A stretch of DNA of 64,000 nt from Robertmurraya andreesenii (GTDB lineage Bacteria; Bacillota; Bacilli; Bacillales; Cytobacillaceae): NCBI RefSeq assembly GCF_030813005.1, contig NZ_JAUSTU010000006.1, forward strand, positions 124,001 to 188,000. The letters are read 5' to 3'. Below are positions 43,957 through 51,784 of the stretch, in pieces. Below the pieces are notes generated by a model, which did no database searches, was not told the DNA's origin, and worked only from the letters and a program-made list of their open reading frames with translations. The position numbers and the translations under genes are program-made. Within the stretch, counting starts at the first letter, position 1. Every line of letters begins with the position of its first letter.

Positions 43957-44802
43957 ATGAATGAATGGGCATTATTAATCTTTACCGTTTGTATGCAGGC
44001 AGCTATCGGCGGCATCCTCATGCTAACTATTTTTTATAAAAAAATGATGAAACTTGGCACAGAGCAAGCCTATAAAGCAATGAAGCTTCCTTTATTAGTC
44101 ATTGCAGGATTTTCAATTGTAGGTTTGGCTGCTTCATTTGCTCACTTAGGAACACCATCTCATGCACTAAATGCGATTCGGAATGTCGGCACTTCTTGGA
44201 TGAGTCGTGAAATACTAGTGACCAGTGCATTTATTGGGGCTACTTGTGTAACAGCGGGATTTGCTCTTTTGCAGAAAAAGGTAAACCTACTTCTGCTAGT
44301 TATCACATCCGTAGTTGGACTTGTTGATATTTATTGTATGGGTGCGATTTACTCTAAATCCTTAGTAAGCGGATGGCACTCCATAAATACATTCACTTCA
44401 TTTTACGGAACTGCTTTAGTGTTAGGCCCAGTACTTACTGCTAGCCTTCTTGTACCGGTATTAAAAGGAAATCAAAGTGAACTAGCACAGAATGTTGTTA
44501 GGAGTGCATTCTTCATTTCTTTAGCAGGGATCGCTATTCAACTAATAGGTGTCGCATTATTTGGTACAGCTATTCCTGAAGTAAATATGATTGCAGGACA
44601 TAACGCATTCGCTTCACTTGAAGGCTATCAAACAACTGTAGCATTAAGATGGATTATCGAGGTTCTTGGAGTAGGCGTGCTAGGCTATTTATCTCTAGGT
44701 CGTGCAAAAAAAGTTTCTCTTACATTTGCCTATGTAGCATTAGTCGTTCTTTTCTTAGCTGAAGGCATGAGTAGATATGTATTCTATGTACTAGGAGCTT
44801 AA
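43957..44802 (+). CDS. DmsC-like membrane anchor
   Basis: A 281-residue polytopic protein with eight predicted helices, the usual DmsC length and layout. It anchors the AB subunits and oxidises menaquinol. ATG follows AAGGGAGG. AHLGTPSHALNAIRNVGTSWMSREI corresponds to the best conserved DmsC loop. Last gene before a structured repeat. Confidence 0.9.
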   Translation: MNEWALLIFTVCMQAAIGGILMLTIFYKKMMKLGTEQAYKAMKLPLLVIAGFSIVGLAASFAHLGTPSHALNAIRNVGTSWMSREILVTSAFIGATCVTAGFALLQKKVNLLLLVITSVVGLVDIYCMGAIYSKSLVSGWHSINTFTSFYGTALVLGPVLTASLLVPVLKGNQSELAQNVVRSAFFISLAGIAIQLIGVALFGTAIPEVNMIAGHNAFASLEGYQTTVALRWIIEVLGVGVLGYLSLGRAKKVSLTFAYVALVVLFLAEGMSRYVFYVLGA

Positions 44803-44836
44803 TTATTGTCTTTGATAATGTTCAGTGTTGAACTTA

Positions 44837-44905
44837 GCATAATACGTATGGAGTGAACGTGTTTTGTTCGGTACGAGCAACGAAGTGAACCCATACGCAT
44901 TATGC
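44837..44905. repeat. Structured hairpin repeat, copy 3
   Basis: A 69-base relative of the repeats at 10606 and 15233. The outer arms GCATAATACGTATGG and CCATACGCATTATGC differ from the other copies but still pair (one A-C mismatch). The core GAACGTGTTTTGTTCGGTAC is kept and the inner stem TTGTTCG/CGAGCAA again closes a GTA loop. It ends 8 bases before the ribosome site of the next gene. Confidence 0.82.
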
Positions 44906-44928
44906 GGCAAAAAAAAGGAGTGTTGAAA

Positions 44929-45831
44929 ATGGGGATTTTTAGCAAATGGATTGAGAGTCTAGATTACGAATATTGCATTTTGACATCGTGTTCTCGCCAT
45001 AAGAGTCCCCGTTCAACCTGTACAAGCTGCTTGGACATATGTCCAACAGAAGCCATTACGCTAAAAAACGGAATACCTGTCATTCATCAAAAGAAATGCA
45101 TGGAGTGCGGCAAGTGCATTTCAGCATGTCCCGTGCAAGCTGTGGCAGGTATTTTTCCTAAAAGGGAATTCATACAGCAGCACCTAGTGGTAGACAAGGA
45201 CAGGATTCCCTCGGTGAAGGAAATGCTGGTCTATGCTAGAAAAGGTGTAAAAGGCATTATTTCCGAGGAAAACGTAGGCGAAGCATGGAGTGAGACGATC
45301 GAGAAGACGAATGAGCTCCTGAAGAAGTTAGATATGGCTCCTTTGTCCATTCAGTATAAAAAAATCGAGCGCAAAGAAGAAACCTATACCCGCAGGGAGC
45401 TATTCTTTTCTTGGAAAGAAGAAACACAATCACTAATGAAGGAAATGGCGCCGGCAAAATGGAGATTTAATCATAAGGATTTGGATTTATCTAAATATTA
45501 CCAGGACTATCAATTCGCCGATATTTATTTGGACACAGAAAAATGCACCCTCTGTAAAGCGTGTCAAAAGCTCTGTGATAAAAATTGTATCCAAATCACA
45601 AATTCACATGTTATTATTTCAGCACAGGCCTGTTCTGCTTGTCGTTTATGCGAGGATATTTGTCCAGAAAAAGCAATTTCCGTTTCTGAGACCGTTCGTC
45701 AATACGAAGAGAGGAAATTTGACATTCAAATGAAGACATGTCAAACCTGTGGACAGTCCTTTGAGGCATTGTCTGATAGCGTAGAGGAGTGTGTGCGTTG
45801 CACGAAAAAAACTCTACTTTTTGCGCAATAG
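44929..45831 (+). CDS. Multi-cluster ferredoxin-like protein with C-terminal zinc ribbon
   Basis: A 300-residue iron-sulfur protein. The N-terminal half has CTSCLDICP and CMECGKCISACP. A helical linker of about 90 residues follows, then CTLCKACQKLCD and CSACRLCEDICP. It ends in a zinc-ribbon-like CQTCGQSF...CVRC. ATG 44929 is chosen over 44902 because AAAGGAG sits at 44914-44920 and the longer frame would start inside the repeat. It may be an electron-transfer or NapF/DmsG-like maturation partner of the molybdoenzyme; the exact family was not recognised. Confidence 0.78.
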   Translation: MGIFSKWIESLDYEYCILTSCSRHKSPRSTCTSCLDICPTEAITLKNGIPVIHQKKCMECGKCISACPVQAVAGIFPKREFIQQHLVVDKDRIPSVKEMLVYARKGVKGIISEENVGEAWSETIEKTNELLKKLDMAPLSIQYKKIERKEETYTRRELFFSWKEETQSLMKEMAPAKWRFNHKDLDLSKYYQDYQFADIYLDTEKCTLCKACQKLCDKNCIQITNSHVIISAQACSACRLCEDICPEKAISVSETVRQYEERKFDIQMKTCQTCGQSFEALSDSVEECVRCTKKTLLFAQ

Positions 45832-45908
45832 GTGGTAAACTGTGTTACAATGTTGTTGGATAGAATATGTAATGAAAATTTTTGATGCGGTAAACTAAGA
45901 TGAGCTAA

Positions 45909-45962
45909 AGCACCCTGACCAGCGTTGTACAAGCTGTTGAATGCTTGATAGCGAATGGTGCT
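45909..45962 (+). other. Nested stem structure in the tatA leader
   Basis: AGCACC (45909-45914) pairs with GGTGCT (45957-45962). Inside, CAAGC (45930-45934) pairs with GCTTG (45943-45947). It lies 30 bases upstream of tatA. It does not match a riboswitch I recognise. Confidence 0.35.
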
Positions 45963-45992
45963 GAAGCGATATACAAAAGGAGTGGTCGAGAA

Positions 45993-46172
45993 ATGCTATC
46001 AAATATTGGCATTCCAGGGTTAATCATTATTCTTGTACTTGCCCTTATTATCTTTGGACCTAAAAAGTTACCTGAAATCGGAAGAGCTTTCGGACAATCC
46101 CTTCGAGAATTTAAGAGTTCTACAAAAGGGATTATGGATGATGATTTAGAGGAAGAACAAAAGAAAATTTAA
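45993..46172 (+). CDS. tatA: Sec-independent translocase protein TatA
   Basis: A 59-residue TatA. One N-terminal helix (about residues 4-21) runs into the hallmark FGPKKLPEIGRAFGQSLREFK hinge and amphipathic helix, followed by an acidic tail. ATG 45993 is chosen for AAAGGAG at 45976-45982; a longer in-frame start at 45945 would add residues before the membrane helix. Bacillus TatA subunits are bifunctional (TatA/TatB). No tatC is adjacent, so this copy must work with a TatC encoded elsewhere, presumably to export the DmsA-like enzyme. Confidence 0.92.
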   Translation: MLSNIGIPGLIIILVLALIIFGPKKLPEIGRAFGQSLREFKSSTKGIMDDDLEEEQKKI

Positions 46173-46185
46173 GCTGAAACTAGAG

Positions 46186-46217
46186 GAGTATGTTCTATCA
46201 TGAACATGCTCTTTTTC
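46186..46217 (+). terminator. Terminator after tatA
   Basis: GAGTATGTTC pairs with GAACATGCTC (one G-U pair) around TATCAT, then five T. Confidence 0.8.
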
Positions 46218-46280
46218 GTTGGCGGTGTCATAATCAACACTAAAAGTGAAGAATAAATAATAGAAAAAGGTTGAGATTCG

Positions 46281-47411
46281 ATGAAATTTGTTTTAGCACC
46301 AGATTCATTCAAAGAGAGTATGACAGCAAAAATGGCAGCCCTTGCGATGGAAAAGGGAATAAAAAATGTATTTCCTGATGCTGAATGTGTCATTGTTCCA
46401 ATGGCAGATGGTGGTGAAGGAACCGTCGAATCATTGGTCGACGGGTTGAATGGAACTGTGATCGACATCGAGGTTACTGGACCTTTAGGGGATAAGGTTC
46501 TTGCGAATTATGGACTGCTGGGAGACAAAAAGACAGCAGTAATCGAAATGGCAAGTGCAAGCGGGATCCAATTAATCAAGAAAGAGATGAGAAATCCGCT
46601 TTTTACGACTACATACGGGACGGGTGAGCTAATTAAGGACGCTCTTGATCGAGGGGCAAAGAGAATACTAATCGGAATAGGTGGAAGTGCAACAAATGAT
46701 GGTGGTTTGGGAATGCTCCAAGCCCTTGGAGCTTCATTTAAGGATAAAGAAGGAAAGGAGCTTTCATTTGGGGGAGGTTCTTTAAAAGAGCTGGACACCA
46801 TCGACACGAGTCAGCTTGATGGTCGGTTGGCTTCGGTCACCATAGAAGTAGCATGTGACGTCACCAATCCATTAGTTGGTCCCAATGGGGCCTCCTACAT
46901 TTTTGGTCCGCAAAAAGGAGCAACACCTGAGATCGTGAAGCAGCTCGATCAGAACCTTACACATTTTGCCAACAAAATTTATGAATTTACAGGTAAAGAT
47001 ATTGCTGAGAAGGAAGGGGCAGGTGCTGCTGGAGGGCTTGGGGCAGGATTAATGGCTTTTCTAAATGCAGAATTGAAGAGAGGTATCGAGCTTGTGATCG
47101 AATATACCGATCTTGAGAAAAAAATGGTTGGTGCCGACTTTGTTTTTACAGGGGAAGGAAGCATTGACGGACAGACTCTTTATGGAAAGACGCCCTATGG
47201 TGTAGCACGAACTGCCAGCCGCTTGAACATTCCAGTCATAGCATTTGCCGGACGGGTTGGAGCTGGCATTGAGGAACTGTATAAGCACGGATTCACCTCT
47301 GTTATAGGGATCCTTAAAGAGGTAACCTCCATTGAGGAAGCTTTACAGTCTGGCGAGAAAAATCTTGCTTCAGCAGCAGAAAATATTTGTCGAATTATCC
47401 AACTAAAGTAG
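46281..47411 (+). CDS. glxK: Glycerate kinase
   Basis: A 376-residue GlxK/GarK-type glycerate kinase that phosphorylates D-glycerate, usually to 2-phosphoglycerate. Conserved blocks: APDSFKESMTA near the start, PMADGGEGTVESL, GIGGSATNDGGLGMLQALG, KEGAGAAGGLGAGL and FTGEGSIDGQT. It could drain glycerate formed from glyoxylate, linking it functionally to the glycolate island although it lies 12 kb away. Monocistronic, with its own terminator. Confidence 0.94.
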   Translation: MKFVLAPDSFKESMTAKMAALAMEKGIKNVFPDAECVIVPMADGGEGTVESLVDGLNGTVIDIEVTGPLGDKVLANYGLLGDKKTAVIEMASASGIQLIKKEMRNPLFTTTYGTGELIKDALDRGAKRILIGIGGSATNDGGLGMLQALGASFKDKEGKELSFGGGSLKELDTIDTSQLDGRLASVTIEVACDVTNPLVGPNGASYIFGPQKGATPEIVKQLDQNLTHFANKIYEFTGKDIAEKEGAGAAGGLGAGLMAFLNAELKRGIELVIEYTDLEKKMVGADFVFTGEGSIDGQTLYGKTPYGVARTASRLNIPVIAFAGRVGAGIEELYKHGFTSVIGILKEVTSIEEALQSGEKNLASAAENICRIIQLK

Positions 47412-47413
47412 TG

Positions 47414-47462
47414 AAAAAGGGCTATTTGTATGAAAAATGAATCATGCAATGAGCCCTTTTTT
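47414..47462 (+). terminator. Terminator after glycerate kinase
   Basis: AAAAAGGGCT pairs with AGCCCTTTTTT around a 28-base loop. Confidence 0.75.
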
Positions 47463-47590
47463 CAAAATAGTGAAACTTTTACGTTTGGGGAAACTTTTTT
47501 GAGGGTAATACGTCTATTCATAATGTTAGTATTTTTATTTAGCAACAAGCTTTGAGAAAAGTTCTTTTCTTAAAATAAATCATTAGCCAG

Positions 47591-47618
47591 TTGACTTTTT
47601 TAAAAAAAGGAGTATATT
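47591..47618 (+). promoter_or_regulatory. Candidate promoter of ltaS
   Basis: TTGACT (47591-47596), 16-base spacer, TATATT (47613-47618). It leaves a leader of about 220 bases. The rest of the 433-base gap shows nothing else I can identify. Confidence 0.5.
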
Positions 47619-47844
47619 AATATTTTGTTCAAGGTTGGTGGCAGAAACTGATACATGAATATCTATTATTGATGTTCAAATTTGAGCAGTTCTATCATAT
47701 ATATTGTTGAGGATTTTGTCCCAAAGATGATTTCATCCGATTACAAACAGAAGCCGAGTTAGCAATAAATAAATTTGGGAAAAAATTCATATTTTATTCC
47801 GTAACCAGAAATGTATAATAGTTTACTAGAAGGTAGGTGCAAGA

Positions 47845-49800
47845 ATGAATAAAATACTAAAACGTCCTCAAATATTTGATAAATATATTGGTTTTTTCTT
47901 GATTACCGTTCTACTCCTTTGGATAAAAACTTATGTCATTCAATTAACACAATTTGAATTAGGAATTGAGAATACTTTACAGAAAATCTTATTATTTATA
48001 AATCCACTTGGATCTTCCCTATTATTTTTGGGAATAGCACTTTTCTTTAAGGGAAAAAGAAAATATCGGGTATTATTGATATTAGACTTTTTGTTATCAT
48101 TTCTTGTCTATGCAAACGTCGTGTATTACCGATTTTTCAACGACTTTATTACGCTGCCAACCTTATTTCAAACACAGAACTTCGGTGATGTATCAAGCAG
48201 TGTTGTTTCACTCTTAAAACCATATGATATTCTATTTTTTGTAGATGTTTTCTTACTCATTGGGCTATATGTATTTAAAGTAGTAAAGGTTGATGCAAAG
48301 AACTTTAACCGACGCACTGTTGCCGGGGTGCTATCTCTTGCGTTAGGAATTTCAAGCTTGAATCTTGCATTGGCAGAAGGAGATAGACCGCAGCTTTTAA
48401 CAAGAGGCTTTGACCGAAACTATATTGTCAAGTACTTGGGAATGTACAACTATACAATTTATGATGCCGTTCAAAGTACGAAGGCATCTGCCCAAAGGGT
48501 ACTAGCTGATAGCAGTGATATTACGGAAGTCATTAACTTTACAAAGTCCAACTATGCGGAACCTAATCCAAAGTATTTTGGCGTTGGTAAAGGGATGAAT
48601 GTGATCTACTTGCATCTTGAGTCGATGCAGGAGTTTCTTATTAACTATAAGCTCAATGGAGAGGAAGTAACGCCATTCTTGAATTCTTTAGTAAAAGATG
48701 GAAACACGATGTTCTTTGATAACTTCTTCCATCAAACAGCTCAAGGAAAAACCTCTGATGCTGAGTTTATGTTAGAGAATTCACTGTATGGCTTGCCACA
48801 GGGGTCGGCCTTTACAACAAAAGGCTTGAACACTTACGAAGCTGCGCCAGCGATCTTAGGCCAGCAGGGTTACACTTCTGCTGTCTTCCACGGAAACGCC
48901 GGAAGCTTCTGGAATCGTAATGAGATTTACAAATCTTTTGGCTACGATCGTTTTTATGACTTAAGCTATTATGAAACAGATGATCAAAATATGGCTGAAT
49001 ATGGTCTAATGGATAAGCCTTTCTATCAACAATCCTTCGAAATGCTTAAACAAATGCCACAGCCATTCTATACAAAATTTATTACTGTATCTCATCACTA
49101 CCCATATTCAATGGATCAGTCATTGGCAACGATTGGGCCGCATACAACCGGTGATAAGTCTGTAGATAATTATTTCCAAACGGCTCGCTATGCGGATGAA
49201 GCGTTAGAGCAATTCTTCAATGATTTGAAGGAATCTGGTCTCTATGACAATTCTATTATTATCATGTACGGAGACCACTACGGTATTTCACAAAACCATA
49301 ATAGTGCGATGGAGAAAGTAATTGGCAGAGAGCTGTCAACCTTTGATACAGCAGCAGGCCTACAGCGTGTGCCACTCTTCATCCGTGTTCCAGGTATGGA
49401 GGGCGGTATCAACCATACTTATGGTGGCCAAATCGACCTACTTCCAACTCTCTTGCACTTATTAGGAATTGATACAAAAGAGTATGTGCAATTAGGTACG
49501 GATTTATTATCAGAGCAGCACGATACCCTAATCCCATTCCGAAATGGTGATTTTGTAAGCCCAACTATTTCATCAGTAGGTGGAAAGTTCTATGATTCCA
49601 ATACTGGAGAGCCGCTCAGTGATACCGAGCAGGAGAAAGCAAAAGGACTCCAGAAAATTGTTGAATATAAATTGCATCTATCTGACAAGGTCGTAAACGG
49701 AGATTTGCTACGTTTCTATGCACCGAACGGCTTCAAGCCAGTTGACCGTTCTCAGTATGATTACAGTAAACCAGAAGAAAAAGATACGAATGAACAATAA
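47845..49800 (+). CDS. ltaS: Lipoteichoic acid synthase LtaS
   Basis: A 651-residue polyglycerolphosphate LTA synthase, collinear with B. subtilis YflE/LtaS. Five transmembrane helices occupy about residues 12-175. An extracellular sulfatase-type domain follows, with metal ligand E259 (HLESMQ), catalytic Thr303 (GKTSDAEFMLENS), and YGDHYGIS. It polymerises glycerol phosphate from phosphatidylglycerol onto the glycolipid anchor. The ALAEGD region near residue 177 may be a signal-peptidase cut site, as in family members. ATG follows AGGTAGGTG. Confidence 0.95.
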   Translation: MNKILKRPQIFDKYIGFFLITVLLLWIKTYVIQLTQFELGIENTLQKILLFINPLGSSLLFLGIALFFKGKRKYRVLLILDFLLSFLVYANVVYYRFFNDFITLPTLFQTQNFGDVSSSVVSLLKPYDILFFVDVFLLIGLYVFKVVKVDAKNFNRRTVAGVLSLALGISSLNLALAEGDRPQLLTRGFDRNYIVKYLGMYNYTIYDAVQSTKASAQRVLADSSDITEVINFTKSNYAEPNPKYFGVGKGMNVIYLHLESMQEFLINYKLNGEEVTPFLNSLVKDGNTMFFDNFFHQTAQGKTSDAEFMLENSLYGLPQGSAFTTKGLNTYEAAPAILGQQGYTSAVFHGNAGSFWNRNEIYKSFGYDRFYDLSYYETDDQNMAEYGLMDKPFYQQSFEMLKQMPQPFYTKFITVSHHYPYSMDQSLATIGPHTTGDKSVDNYFQTARYADEALEQFFNDLKESGLYDNSIIIMYGDHYGISQNHNSAMEKVIGRELSTFDTAAGLQRVPLFIRVPGMEGGINHTYGGQIDLLPTLLHLLGIDTKEYVQLGTDLLSEQHDTLIPFRNGDFVSPTISSVGGKFYDSNTGEPLSDTEQEKAKGLQKIVEYKLHLSDKVVNGDLLRFYAPNGFKPVDRSQYDYSKPEEKDTNEQ

Positions 49801-49801
49801 A

Positions 49802-49830
49802 AGAGCTTCCCATTTTGGGAGGCTTTTTTT
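49802..49830 (+). terminator. Terminator after ltaS
   Basis: AGCTTCCC pairs with GGGAGGCT (one G-U pair) around ATTTT, followed by seven T. Confidence 0.85.
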
Positions 49831-50068
49831 GTGCTTGTATTAGCATCTGGTACTAATAAATTGAAATATATTTGTAATATTATCTTAACCTTACTGTTAT
49901 GATAGACTGCTATAGTACTAGACAGAGAAAAAAATGTTTTTTTAACTGGAAATTTGTCATTTTTATAGAAAATTACGAACGAAAGCGAAGAACTTGTAAT
50001 TTAATCGGTTTTTCGTAGAGTACATATTTAATAGAACTTGTCGAAATCAAGAGGTCGGAGGAAAGCTT

Positions 50069-51283
50069 ATGTTGAAAAAGAAACTTGTAGCTCTGAACAC
50101 ATCCATCATTTTAGGAGTTGGAAGCCTAATTGCAATCCCTTCAGTAAGTGCAAACTACTCTTCACAAATTCAACAAGTTAATGAAGATATAGCTAATACG
50201 CAAAAAGAATTGTCTGACTTACAGAAACAAATTAAACGCGTGGAAGAGGCTATTAGAGACAATAATAATTTGATTGTTAAGACAGAAAGCGATATAAAAA
50301 CAACTCAACAAGAAATCGCAAAGCTCGAAGCAGAAATTGCTGTCTTAAATGACACGATTGCCAAAAGAACGGAGATACTTAAAAAGCGTGCACAGTCCTT
50401 CCAGGAATCAGGTGGAAAGGTTAGTTATATTGAAGTATTATTAGGCTCTGAGGATTTTAGTGATTTTATCGACCGTGTTTTTGCTGTCTCACAAATTGCT
50501 AACGCTGATAGCGATTTGATTAAACAGCATGAATTAGATAAAGCGGCTGTAAAAGAAAAACAGGCCGCAGTGGATGAGAAATTAACTGGATTAACGGAAA
50601 TGAAAACAGAGCTTGAAGGTATGAAGGCTCAAATGCTTGAGCAAAAGGCTCAAAACGATGAATTGAAAAAGCAGCTTGAAGAAGAACAAAAGGGCAATCT
50701 TGCTAAGAAGAGTGACCTAGAAGAGAAGGAAGCTGCCAGAATCGCAGCTGAAAAAGCGGCAGCGGAGGCGGCTGCAAAGGCTGCAAGAGACGCTGCACGT
50801 AGTTCTCAATCATCATCAGGTGGAAGCAGTAAAGGCGGCAGCAGCAGTAGCGGCGGTGGAAAAGTTGGATATGTTCCACCTGCAAATGATGGAAGCCTAA
50901 ATACAATTTTACAAGCTGGTTATCGATATATTGGAAACTCTGTATATGTGTTTGGTGCTGGAAGAAGCCAATATGATGTAGCAAATGGCCGTTTTGACTG
51001 TTCTGGTTTTGTTAGCTGGGCATTCAGACAAGCTGGCATCAATATTGGGACAAGCACTAGTGCCTTAAGAAATCAAGGTACCCGAGTTTCCTATGGCGAA
51101 GCTCGCCCTGGTGATCTAGTATTCTTCGACACCTACAAGAAGGATGGACATGTGGGGATTTACCTTGGAGGAGGCAAATTCATCGGTTCTCAGTCTTCTA
51201 CGGGTGTAGCGATTGCAGATATGAATTCTGGTTACTATAAGAGTCATTTTTCTGGTCATGTAAGAAGAATCGCAAACTTTTAA
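50069..51283 (+). CDS. cwlO: CwlO-like D,L-endopeptidase with coiled coil and NlpC/P60 domain
   Basis: A 404-residue secreted peptidoglycan hydrolase. Signal peptide residues 1-28 (cut near VSA-N). A PcsB/CwlO-type coiled coil covers about 30-245. A Ser/Gly-rich linker (245-265) leads to the NlpC/P60 domain (about 273-400) with catalytic C311 (RFDCSGFVSWAF) and H361 (KDGHVGIYLGGG). It cuts the D-Glu-DAP bond in stem peptides and, like CwlO, is expected to depend on FtsEX for side-wall growth. It is shorter than B. subtilis CwlO mainly in the linker. A WalR site was sought upstream and not clearly found. ATG follows GGAGG. Confidence 0.88.
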   Translation: MLKKKLVALNTSIILGVGSLIAIPSVSANYSSQIQQVNEDIANTQKELSDLQKQIKRVEEAIRDNNNLIVKTESDIKTTQQEIAKLEAEIAVLNDTIAKRTEILKKRAQSFQESGGKVSYIEVLLGSEDFSDFIDRVFAVSQIANADSDLIKQHELDKAAVKEKQAAVDEKLTGLTEMKTELEGMKAQMLEQKAQNDELKKQLEEEQKGNLAKKSDLEEKEAARIAAEKAAAEAAAKAARDAARSSQSSSGGSSKGGSSSSGGGKVGYVPPANDGSLNTILQAGYRYIGNSVYVFGAGRSQYDVANGRFDCSGFVSWAFRQAGINIGTSTSALRNQGTRVSYGEARPGDLVFFDTYKKDGHVGIYLGGGKFIGSQSSTGVAIADMNSGYYKSHFSGHVRRIANF

Positions 51284-51291
51284 TAATAGGT

Positions 51292-51329
51292 AAAAGGCTT
51301 ATCCTCAAGTGATGGGGATAAGCCTTTTT
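51292..51329 (+). terminator. Bidirectional terminator between cwlO and the STAS gene
   Basis: AAAAGGCTTATCC pairs with GGATAAGCCTTTTT around a short loop. The A-run on the left makes it work for the minus-strand operon as well. Confidence 0.88.
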
Positions 51330-51336
51330 AATTAAG

Positions 51337-51723
51337 CTAATACTCGTTAATGGATAATTCACCTGTCCAGTTTGCTACCATTTCTTTCTGGGCCGCTGTC
51401 ATATTGTCGACAATGGGGAATACCTTGTCCACCTGTGATATCGCAAATAAATTTCTGATGAAATCGTCAACAACGATAAACACGATCTTTTTTCCTTTAA
51501 CAGATACTCTTTTGGCAAAATTAACAATCATCCCAAATCCAGTACTGTCAATATTATTTACTCTTTGGACATCGATAACGTATCCTTGGTCCGTCTCTAG
51601 ATTTTGGTTTTGCAGCACCTTTTTAATCTCCTCAAGCATGCCATACTCGAGATTCCCTTCAAGAAAAATAGTTACAAATTCTTGCCTAGTTTCTATTCTA
51701 ATATTGGGTTTACTACTTTCCAT
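51337..51723 (-). CDS. STAS-domain anti-anti-sigma-type protein
   Basis: A 128-residue SpoIIAA/RsbV-like STAS protein. The phospho-acceptor is Ser60 in NNIDSTGFGMIV, matching the D-S-S/T-G loop. In partner switching the unphosphorylated form binds the anti-sigma-type kinase; the PP2C phosphatase encoded upstream should dephosphorylate it. It is the last gene of the four-gene minus-strand operon. No sigma factor gene is in the operon, so the output target is unknown. A C-terminal extension of about 25 residues after the fold (MVANWTGELS) is unusual. Confidence 0.87.
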   Translation of the reverse strand: MESSKPNIRIETRQEFVTIFLEGNLEYGMLEEIKKVLQNQNLETDQGYVIDVQRVNNIDSTGFGMIVNFAKRVSVKGKKIVFIVVDDFIRNLFAISQVDKVFPIVDNMTAAQKEMVANWTGELSINEY

Positions 51724-51784
51724 TATTCCTACATCCCTTCACGTTTCTATATTTTTATTATGAATTCTGGATGCGAATCCTCTG

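Noticed and set aside
45909..45962. Known riboswitch (TPP or molybdenum cofactor) in the tatA leader
   Set aside because: The ACCCTGACC stretch recalls TPP RNA, but the CUGAUGAG core and the rest are missing; no match to the molybdenum-cofactor motif as I know it.
49858..50068. WalR box upstream of cwlO
   Set aside because: TGTAAT occurs once or twice, but the second half-site at the required 5-base spacing is absent.
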